Assembly (NCBI RefSeq): GCF_026020075.1
Contig: NZ_CP102772.1
Coordinates: 2,418,001 to 2,482,000 of the forward strand
Length of the DNA stretch: 64,000 nt
Direction: 5' to 3'
Source of the DNA: Bosea sp. NBC_00550
GTDB taxonomy: Bacteria > Pseudomonadota > Alphaproteobacteria > Rhizobiales > Beijerinckiaceae
The notes under the pieces are model-generated. The model was given only the letters and a program-made list of their open reading frames with translations. It was not told the origin of the DNA and did not search any database. This document shows, piece by piece, positions 1 through 6,734 of the stretch (position 1 is its first letter; every line of letters begins with the position of its first letter). The position numbers and the translations under genes were made by a program.

Positions 1-1376
1 AGGATATCGGCGAAGCCGGCGAGCTTGGGCGAGAGATACATCGCCAGGAACAGGACATAGAGACCGACCGCCAACGCTACCGGGTAATCCGCGACGACCC
101 GGTCCTCCAGCACCTTGAGCGGCAGCAGCGCGATCATCAGCGTCCAGGCCGGCAGGCCGAGGAACATCAGGATCGCCCAGACCAGCTGGAAGCGGCTCAT
201 CGGCTTGAGATCGGGCAGGTCGAGCAGCTTGAGATATTGCAGGTTGCCGAGGCACCAGCGCAGGTCGCGCTTGGCGAAATCGAGCATGGTCGGCGGGTTT
301 TCCTCCCAGCTTCCCCCCTCGACCGGCAGCACGCGCACCTCATAGCCGGCCCGGCGCATCAGCGTCGCCTCGACCTGGTCATGGCTCATCACGGCGCCAC
401 CGAGGGGCGGCCCGCCCGGCAGAACCGGCAGATGGCAGCTATCGCGGAACGGCGCGATCCGCACGAGCGCGTTGTGCCCCCAGAACGGCCCGCAATCTCC
501 GCCCCACCAGGCGGAGCCCATCGTATAGGGCCGCATGCCCTGGCGCATGCCGAACTGGAAGATGCGCGCGAAGGCGGAGTGGCTGGGCATGCCGACGACC
601 AGACTTTGCAGGATTCCGAGCTTCGGATACGCCTGCATCATCCGGGCCATGCCGAGGATCGTCTCGCCCGCCATGACGCTGTCGGCGTCGAGCGGCAACA
701 TCAGCTCGTAGCGCTCGCCCCAGCGCTCGCAGAAATCGCGGAGATTGCCGGCCTTGAAGCCGGCATTGTCGGCGCGGCGGCGATAGGTCAGGCGCGCCGG
801 CTCGCCGATCTCGCGGGACCAGGCCTCGGCCAGCGCCGCCTCGGCGCCAGCCACCGCCGGGTCGTTGGTGTCGGACAAGACGAAATAGTCGAACCAGACC
901 CCCTCGCCAGTAGCGTCGAGGCTGTCCTTGACAACCTTGAGCCGGCGGAAGGCGCGGGCCGGATCCTCGTTGCGGAGCGTCATCAGCACGGCGGTGCGCA
1001 GCGCGAGCGGCGTCGCCTGCTCGCCGGCCGCGGCGAAGGGAGCGACCTCGGCGAGCCCGTCCTTGCGGGCATGCAGCAGCCAGAGCCCGATCGCGGCATT
1101 CCAGAAGCCGAGCACGGTCCAGGGCGCACCGAACAGGAAGGCCACGAAGATCGCCACATCCGCCACGGTCCAGCCACCGGCAGCGAGCACATGGGCGAAC
1201 CCGGCCAGCAGAGCGGCCAATGTAAGGAGATTCAAGGTAAGAACGAGACGGCGCCGCCTGCGGAGAACGGCCTCGTCCTGCAACCCGGCCGGCGTCAGGC
1301 CAGTTACGTCTACCTCTTGCGCCGCCCGCTGGAACGTGGTCGGAGCGGGACGCTGGTTCATGGCGGTCTCTGTCAT
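1..1376 (-). CDS. opgH: Glucans biosynthesis glucosyltransferase H, C-terminus outside window
   Basis: Inner-membrane GT2 processive glucosyltransferase that builds the beta-glucan backbone of osmoregulated periplasmic glucans from UDP-glucose. Read on the minus strand from an ATG at 1376 there are about 458 open codons to the window edge, with no stop. Visible motifs in order are an N-terminal hydrophobic pair of segments, DTND (first conserved Asp), LPLDADS near residue 228 (DxD metal/UDP site), MSHDQVEA near residue 330, and DFAKRDLRWCLGNLQ near residue 365 (the Q/RxxRW-type acceptor motif of OpgH), followed by further membrane segments. An alternative ATG lies at 1361. It is divergent from the dehydrogenase at 1416 with only 39 bases between the starts, so promoters must overlap. 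No opgG partner is visible; it may lie outside the window. Confidence 0.9.
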   Translation of the reverse strand, partial: MTETAMNQRPAPTTFQRAAQEVDVTGLTPAGLQDEAVLRRRRRLVLTLNLLTLAALLAGFAHVLAAGGWTVADVAIFVAFLFGAPWTVLGFWNAAIGLWLLHARKDGLAEVAPFAAAGEQATPLALRTAVLMTLRNEDPARAFRRLKVVKDSLDATGEGVWFDYFVLSDTNDPAVAGAEAALAEAWSREIGEPARLTYRRRADNAGFKAGNLRDFCERWGERYELMLPLDADSVMAGETILGMARMMQAYPKLGILQSLVVGMPSHSAFARIFQFGMRQGMRPYTMGSAWWGGDCGPFWGHNALVRIAPFRDSCHLPVLPGGPPLGGAVMSHDQVEATLMRRAGYEVRVLPVEGGSWEENPPTMLDFAKRDLRWCLGNLQYLKLLDLPDLKPMSRFQLVWAILMFLGLPAWTLMIALLPLKVLEDRVVADYPVALAVGLYVLFLAMYLSPKLAGFADI

Positions 1377-1415
1377 GGAGAGGCAGACAGGCTCGGACGG
1401 ACGGGATCGGACGCG

Positions 1416-2435
1416 ATGGCGCGGGAGCTAAAGCCTGCCACCACGATTGACGCAAGGGCAAAGGCTCTTGCGCTCTGGTATACGGCATCTCGTGAATGCA
1501 ACCTGAACGATGTCTTGCTGTCCGTCCCCGGCCCGGACGATTGCCTCGTCACCACCTTGTGGAGCGGGCTCAGCCGCGGCACCGAGCGGCTCGTCTTCGA
1601 GGGGCGCGTGCCCGCCTCCGAGCATGAGCGCATGCGTGCGCCGTTCCAGGAAGGCTCTTTCCCCTTCCCGGTCAAATACGGCTACTGCGCCGTCGGCCGC
1701 GTCGACGCCGGCCCGTCCGATATGCTCGGCCGCATCGTCTTCTGCCTGCACCCGCACCAGGACCGCTTCATCGTCCCGCGCCACAGCCTGATCATGGTGC
1801 CGGACACCGTTCCTGCACGGCGCGCCATCCTTGCGGCCAATGTGGAAACCGCCCTGAACGCTCATTGGGACGCCGGCTCGGGCCCGGCCGACCGGATCGT
1901 CGTGGTGGGCGGGGGCGTCATCGGCCTGCTCGTCGCCTGGCTCGCCGCGCGCCTGCCGGGCACCGAGGTGACATTGGTCGATATCGAGCCCGGTCGCGCC
2001 GAACTGGCTGCCCGGCTCGGCTTCGGCTTCGCCCTGCCCGACGCCACCCCGCGAGACGCCGATCTCGTCTTCCACACCAGCGCGACGGCCTCTGGCCTCG
2101 CCACGGCCGTCGCGGCCGCCGGCACCGAGGCGCGGATCATCGAAATGAGCTGGTATGGCGAGGGAACCGTGCCGGCCGCCTTAGGCTGCGCCTTCCACGC
2201 GCGCCGCCTCCAGCTCGTCTCCTCCCAGGTCGGCATGGTCGCCGCGTCGCACCGGGCGCGCTGGGACCATGCAAGACGCGCGCGGGCCGCCATGGCGCTT
2301 CTCGCCGATGACAGGCTCGACGCGCTGATCACCGACGAGATCGCGTTCCGGGATGCGCCGCAGCGCGTTCCGGAACTGCTGGCGCCCGGTGCCGCTGGCC
2401 TGACCGCCGCGATTTGCTATGAAGCGCAGCCTTGA
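1416..2435 (+). CDS. BchC-like zinc-type alcohol dehydrogenase family protein
   Basis: A 339-residue medium-chain dehydrogenase/reductase-like protein. The start is the ATG at 1416; the open frame extends further upstream but only antisense to opgH. The N-terminal part has SRGTERLVFEG near residues 52-62 and PVKYGYCAVG near 85-94, a pattern I associate with the BchC/threonine-dehydrogenase-like branch. The Rossmann stretch VVVGGGVIGLL lies near residues 162-172. I do not see the classical catalytic zinc GHE motif or a four-cysteine structural zinc lobe, so zinc dependence is doubtful. It heads a unit with a pterin-synthase homologue (29-base gap), a glycosyltransferase and a methyltransferase, suggesting it oxidises or reduces a pterin or related intermediate. 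That role is inference; the fold assignment is firm. Confidence 0.75.
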   Translation: MARELKPATTIDARAKALALWYTASRECNLNDVLLSVPGPDDCLVTTLWSGLSRGTERLVFEGRVPASEHERMRAPFQEGSFPFPVKYGYCAVGRVDAGPSDMLGRIVFCLHPHQDRFIVPRHSLIMVPDTVPARRAILAANVETALNAHWDAGSGPADRIVVVGGGVIGLLVAWLAARLPGTEVTLVDIEPGRAELAARLGFGFALPDATPRDADLVFHTSATASGLATAVAAAGTEARIIEMSWYGEGTVPAALGCAFHARRLQLVSSQVGMVAASHRARWDHARRARAAMALLADDRLDALITDEIAFRDAPQRVPELLAPGAAGLTAAICYEAQP

Positions 2436-2464
2436 TCGACCCAAGCTGATCCCCGGGAGCCCGC

Positions 2465-2866
2465 ATGTTTTCCGTCGAAGTCCGCGACCGCATCATGATC
2501 GGCCACTCCCTGCCCGATCCCTTCTTTGGCCCTGCGCAGAACATGCATGGCGCGACCTTCGTGGTCGACGTCGCCTTCTTCCGTGAGACGCTGAACCGGC
2601 AGAACGTGGTCGTCGACATCGGCGCCGCGCTCGATGTCCTCGGCAAGACGCTGAAGCCGCTCAACTACCAGAACCTCGATGCCCTGCCGCAATTCGCCGG
2701 CGTGCTGACCACCACCGAATTCCTCTGCAAGCACATCTTCGATGCCATGGCCGCCGCGGCGAAGTCCGGCGCGCTCGGTGCCGATGGCACCGGCCTCGCC
2801 AAGATCCGTGTGACGCTGCACGAGACCGACCTCGCCCGCGCCAGCTACGAGAGCGCGCTGGCGTGA
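2465..2866 (+). CDS. Divergent 6-pyruvoyl-tetrahydropterin synthase / QueD family protein
   Basis: A 133-residue protein of PTPS/6-carboxytetrahydropterin synthase length. Canonical members bind zinc through three histidines (one N-terminal His plus an HxH pair) and use a cysteine shortly before the HxH. Here His14 (GHS) and His28 (MHG) are present, but the second His of the pair is Ala30 (HGA instead of HGH), and the catalytic-Cys region reads GPAQNM with no cysteine. The later TTEFL and HETD stretches still match the family's conserved PTxEN and xET regions. The protein is therefore a real family member with an altered active site; standard QueD activity should not be assumed. Its last codons overlap the next gene (GTGA), implying translational coupling to the glycosyltransferase. 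Confidence 0.8.
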   Translation: MFSVEVRDRIMIGHSLPDPFFGPAQNMHGATFVVDVAFFRETLNRQNVVVDIGAALDVLGKTLKPLNYQNLDALPQFAGVLTTTEFLCKHIFDAMAAAAKSGALGADGTGLAKIRVTLHETDLARASYESALA

Positions 2867-3927
2867 GCGCCATCGTCTTCGCCATCCCCGGCGATATCGA
2901 CCTGCCGACCGGCGGCTATGGATACGATCGCCGTCTGCTGCGGGAATGGCGCGAGATGGGCATAGAGGCCCGGCACCTGGCTTTGCCGGGCAGCTTCCCG
3001 TCCCCCAGCCAGGCCGATCTCGCCGCGACCGAAGAACTCCTCGCCGCGACCGCTCCGAACGACATCCTGCTGATCGATGGCTTGGCCTTCGGCGCCTTTC
3101 CCGAAGCGCTCGCCGCCCGCTTCGCCGATCGCCTCGTTGCCCTCGTCCACCATCCCCTCACCCTCGAAACCGGGCTGTCCCTCGAACAGGTCGAGACCTT
3201 GCGTGCAAGCGAGCGCGCCGCCCTGCGCCACGCCCGCGCCGTCGCGGTGACGAGCCCGGCGACAGCCGGCACTCTCGCAGCCGATTTCGGCGTGCCCGAT
3301 CATCGCATCGCCATCGCCATACCCGGCGTAGACCCCGCGCCTCGGGCTGTCGGCAGCGGTGGCCGCGGGCCGCTGAAGTTGCTCGCTGTCGGCTCACTGA
3401 TTCCCCGCAAGGGCTATGACATTCTGATCGAGGCATTGGCCGGGATCGCGGATCGCGACTGGCATCTCACCATAGCCGGCTCCCCGGATTACGCGCCCGA
3501 AACCGCCAACGCGATCGAGGCGCGCATCGGTTCGGCCGGACTGGCGGACCGCATCTTGCTTGCCGGAGCAGCCGACCCGGAACGTCTTGGTGAACTCTAT
3601 GACAAGGCCGATCTTTTCGTCATGCCGTCCCTGTACGAAGGCTACGGCATGGTGCTGACGGAAGCGCTGGCGCGCGGCCTGCCGATCGTCTGCACGCTGA
3701 GCGGCGCCGGCGCCGACGCCTTGCCTGATGCCGCCGCCCTCAAAGTGCCGCCCCGCGACCCTGCGGCACTTGCCAAGGCCCTTGCCAAACTGGTTGATGC
3801 GCCGGCTGAGCGTCGGCAACGCGCCGACGCCGCATGGGCGGGTGCCCGCGCCTTGCCGCGCTGGCGCGACACCGCACGTATCGTCGCGGGGGCTTGCCTG
3901 CGCGACGGCAGCCGAGAGGTGGGGTAA
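2863..3927 (+). CDS. GT4-type (GT-B) glycosyltransferase
   Basis: A 354-residue GT-B fold transferase starting at a GTG that overlaps the stop of the pterin-synthase homologue. The C-terminal donor domain has GSLIPRKGYDILIEAL near residue 178 and PSLYEGYGMVLTEALARGLPIV near residue 258. The latter contains the E-x7-E motif of retaining GT4 enzymes. There is no signal peptide or membrane segment, so it acts in the cytoplasm. Being locked between a pterin-type enzyme and a methyltransferase, it may glycosylate a small molecule rather than a surface polymer. Glycosylated pterins are known from cyanobacteria and green sulfur bacteria, which makes a pterin acceptor a reasonable but untested idea. 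The stop overlaps the next start by one base (TAATG). Confidence 0.85.
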   Translation: MSAIVFAIPGDIDLPTGGYGYDRRLLREWREMGIEARHLALPGSFPSPSQADLAATEELLAATAPNDILLIDGLAFGAFPEALAARFADRLVALVHHPLTLETGLSLEQVETLRASERAALRHARAVAVTSPATAGTLAADFGVPDHRIAIAIPGVDPAPRAVGSGGRGPLKLLAVGSLIPRKGYDILIEALAGIADRDWHLTIAGSPDYAPETANAIEARIGSAGLADRILLAGAADPERLGELYDKADLFVMPSLYEGYGMVLTEALARGLPIVCTLSGAGADALPDAAALKVPPRDPAALAKALAKLVDAPAERRQRADAAWAGARALPRWRDTARIVAGACLRDGSREVG

Positions 3928-4766
3928 TGGCTGGTTTCTCTCCGGAATGGCTCGCCTTGCGCGAGTCTGCCGATCACGCGGCGCGCAATCCGCAGGTGCT
4001 CGCCGCGGTCGGCAGCTATTTCTCGGACCGGGCTTCGCTCTCCATCCTCGATCTCGGCTGCGGCGGCGGCTCGAACCTGCGCGGCTCCTATGCCGCCCTG
4101 CCCGCTCGCCAGCACTGGACCCTCGTCGACCACGACCCCGAATTGCTGGCCCATGCCCGCGAGCGTCTCACGGATTGGGCGGACGAGGCGCGCGAGCAGG
4201 GCGAGGAGCTCGTCCTGGCCAAGGGCAGCAAGACCATCACAGTCGACACCCGCAAGGTCGACCTCAACAAGGATCTCGAATGGGTGCTGGGCTGGCAGCC
4301 CGACCTCGTCACGGCCGCAGCCCTTTTCGACCTGACGTCGCGGCGCTGGCTCGAGCGTTTCGTCGCGGCCCTCGCGAGCCAGCGCCTGCCGCTCTACACC
4401 GTGCTCACCTATGATGGCCGCGAGGATTGGAAGCCCCGGCATCCGGCCGATAGCGGCATTCACATCGCCTTTACCGACCATCAGCGCGGCGACAAGGGCT
4501 TCGGCCCTGCCGCCGGCCCGGATGCCTGCGACGTCATGGCCGAGGCCTTCCGCAAATCCGGCTTCGCGGTTTCGAGGGGCGACAGCAGCTGGCTGATCGA
4601 CCAGAGCCGGGCCGATCTGGGCACAGCGCTGGCGGAAGGGATCGCGGAAGCGGTGCGGGAGACCGGGCGGGTCGACCCCGCGACCGTCGATGGCTGGCTA
4701 TCGGCACGCCGCGAAGCGCAGTCGGTCCGGATCGGCCATCAGGATCTCTGGGCGCGCCCCGTCTGA
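3927..4766 (+). CDS. Class I SAM-dependent methyltransferase
   Basis: A 279-residue protein. The start at 3927 is chosen because its A is the last base of the preceding stop (TAATG coupling); a longer frame exists upstream but lies inside the glycosyltransferase. Motif I is LDLGCGGGS near residues 41-49, followed by LVDHDPELL as the acidic ribose-binding loop, typical of Rossmann-fold methyltransferases. The middle contains TVLTYDGRE and a HPADSGIH stretch unlike housekeeping methyltransferases. It ends a four-gene operon-like unit (dehydrogenase, pterin synthase homologue, GT4, methyltransferase) and faces the cytochrome gene with 5 bases between the two stops. The substrate is unknown. Confidence 0.8.
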   Translation: MAGFSPEWLALRESADHAARNPQVLAAVGSYFSDRASLSILDLGCGGGSNLRGSYAALPARQHWTLVDHDPELLAHARERLTDWADEAREQGEELVLAKGSKTITVDTRKVDLNKDLEWVLGWQPDLVTAAALFDLTSRRWLERFVAALASQRLPLYTVLTYDGREDWKPRHPADSGIHIAFTDHQRGDKGFGPAAGPDACDVMAEAFRKSGFAVSRGDSSWLIDQSRADLGTALAEGIAEAVRETGRVDPATVDGWLSARREAQSVRIGHQDLWARPV

Positions 4767-4771
4767 CCGTC

Positions 4772-5335
4772 CTATCCAAGCCCCGGCCACATCCGCCGGA
4801 GCACCCCGTCCTTGCGGATGAGCCGGTGGTAGAGCGCCGCCGCGATATGCATGATTGCAAGCGCGCCGAGCGTCAGCGCAAGCTTGCCGTGGATGCCGAG
4901 CACCCGCTGCGCCGCCGCCTCGTCCGGTATGGCCAGGGCCGGTAGGTTGAACAGACCGAATATGTCCAGTGCCGGATACAGGGAAACGCCGATCCAGCCC
5001 AGCAACGGCACGACGAGCAGCAGCCCGTAGAGCAGCCAGTGGACGAGGTGGGAGCTGGCCCTCTGCCACCATTCCAGCGTCGGCTCGTCCGGCGGCGCGC
5101 CATGCAGCACGCGGTAGATCAGCCTGCCCGCCGTCAGCCACAGCAGCAGGAAACCGGTCAGTTTGTGAGCGCTATAGAGGCCATTGGTCAGCCCGTCCCA
5201 GATATCGAGCACGTTGCCCCGGTAGCTCATCGTCAGCCCCACCGGGGTCATCCCGAAGACCGCAACGACCGTGATCCAGTGCAGCGTACGGGCGATCGGA
5301 CTGTAGCGGTCGCCAGGCGGCATCTCCTTCTGCAT
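4772..5335 (-). CDS. Cytochrome b561 family protein
   Basis: A 187-residue di-heme membrane cytochrome of the CybB/b561 type that shuttles electrons in the inner membrane, often from ubiquinol. I prefer the ATG at 5335 over one at 5374 because a GGAGG sits six bases upstream. The protein begins YSPIARTLHWITVV, with the characteristic His in helix 1, and has AHKLTGF in helix 2, LVHWLLYGLLLVVPLLGW in helix 3 and GIHGKLALTLGALAIMHIAAALYH in helix 4. Together these supply the histidine ligands for two b hemes. It is convergent with the methyltransferase. Confidence 0.9.
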   Translation of the reverse strand: MQKEMPPGDRYSPIARTLHWITVVAVFGMTPVGLTMSYRGNVLDIWDGLTNGLYSAHKLTGFLLLWLTAGRLIYRVLHGAPPDEPTLEWWQRASSHLVHWLLYGLLLVVPLLGWIGVSLYPALDIFGLFNLPALAIPDEAAAQRVLGIHGKLALTLGALAIMHIAAALYHRLIRKDGVLRRMWPGLG

Positions 5336-5575
5336 GGGCAGCCTCCGGGCCTTGCCGTTGGGGAAGGCATTCATCTCACGTTCAAGCTCATCAGCCTATA
5401 CGAACCTGCTTCGGTCAGGTTCCCGCTTCCGCGGTACCGCGCGCTATTTGCCGTGGAACCGCGTCGTTTCGGGAACGTTGCTGGAAGGGCGGATCAAGAA
5501 CCCCTATATCGATGCTCGATGGTGCCTCCTGATGCTCCTCGGCCGCACGCCCGGCCCAATCTGACGGACTTTTCG

Positions 5576-6703
5576 ATGCCTGAGTCGCGTACGCTCTTTG
5601 GCCCCTCCCTCGAAACCGCTCTCGTGAAGGTCGACCGGGCCATCGCCGAGTTTCGCGCCGGTCGCCCCGTTCTGCTGCGTAACGGTGGCCGGCTGGCGCT
5701 CGCCCTGTCGGCGGAGCTGGCCGACGGAGAGCTGGTGCGCGGGGTCAACGATCTCGCGCGCGGCGGCGGTCACCTCGTCCTGAGCGCCGCGCGGCTGCGC
5801 CGCCTTGGCGCCAAGGGGCGCAGCGAGAGCGGCATCTTCGCATTGCCCACGATCGACCAGGCGCGCATCGAGACGTTGGCCCTCAAGCTCGATGGGCGCA
5901 TGGACGCGCCGATCGCGCCGGCATCGGGCCTCGACGAGGCTGCGCTGGAACTCGCCCGCCTCTCGCTCGTCCTTCCGGCCGTCATCGCCGTACCCGTGAG
6001 TGCCGCCGACATCGCCGGCGAACCGCTGGTCGAGGTCACCCTCGACGCCGTGAACGGCTACCGTGCCGAGCAGGCGGCTTCTCTGAAGATCGTGGGCCGC
6101 GCCCCGGTGCCGCTGGAAGGCGCGCCGGAGACCGAATTCGTCGTCTTCCGTGGCGGCGAGGGCCTGCGCGACCAGGTTGCGATCATCGTCGGCAAGCCCG
6201 ATCTCTCGACCGCCGTGCCGGTGCGCCTGCATTCCGCCTGCCTGACCGGCGATCTCTTCGGGTCGCTGAAATGCGACTGCGGCGACCAGCTGCGCGAAAC
6301 CGTGCAGTGGATGGCGGAGAACGATGGCGGCATCCTGCTCTATCTCGACCAGGAAGGCCGCGGCAACGGCATCTCCAACAAGATGCGCGCCTACAAGCTG
6401 CAGAGCCAGGGCTGGGACACCTATGACGCCGACGAGGTGCTGGGCTTCGATCTCGACCAGCGCCATTTCGACTTCGCCGCGACCATGCTGAAGCACCTCG
6501 GCGTCTCCAGCGTCGTCGCGCTGACCAACAACCCGCAGAAGATCGGCGCGATCGAGGCGGCGGGCCTGGAGGTCGCCGCCAGCCAGCGCGTGCTCGGCCG
6601 CCCGAATGCCCACAATGTCCGCTATCTCGCCTCGAAGCGGGACCGCGCCGGCCATTTCATCGATATGGACGCGCTGATGGCGCGCGCCGCCCCGACGGAT
6701 TGA
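5576..6703 (+). CDS. ribA: GTP cyclohydrolase II (RibA-type) with degenerate N-terminal domain
   Basis: A 375-residue protein; the ATG at 5576 is the first start that leaves only the family region (longer open frame upstream is antisense to cytochrome b561). The C-terminal half is classical GTP cyclohydrolase II, which opens GTP in the first step of riboflavin synthesis. It has the zinc-binding cysteines in HSACLTGDLFGSLKCDCG (about residue 221) and LYLDQEGRGNGI (about residue 256). The N-terminal half resembles a RibB (DHBP synthase) domain by its opening VDRAIAEFRAGRPVLL, but the acidic DDEDRENEGD active-site loop is absent, so RibB activity is unlikely. Its position 900 bases after the pterin-type unit is suggestive, because both consume GTP-derived heterocycles, but it is separated by a gene on the other strand. 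Confidence 0.9.
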   Translation: MPESRTLFGPSLETALVKVDRAIAEFRAGRPVLLRNGGRLALALSAELADGELVRGVNDLARGGGHLVLSAARLRRLGAKGRSESGIFALPTIDQARIETLALKLDGRMDAPIAPASGLDEAALELARLSLVLPAVIAVPVSAADIAGEPLVEVTLDAVNGYRAEQAASLKIVGRAPVPLEGAPETEFVVFRGGEGLRDQVAIIVGKPDLSTAVPVRLHSACLTGDLFGSLKCDCGDQLRETVQWMAENDGGILLYLDQEGRGNGISNKMRAYKLQSQGWDTYDADEVLGFDLDQRHFDFAATMLKHLGVSSVVALTNNPQKIGAIEAAGLEVAASQRVLGRPNAHNVRYLASKRDRAGHFIDMDALMARAAPTD

Positions 6704-6734
6704 CGGCCTTTCGGATTTCGATCAGGCCAGGCTG

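Noticed and set aside
5336..5575. Possible FMN riboswitch upstream of ribA
   Set aside because: I could not find the conserved FMN-element segments or the six-arm layout in the leader.
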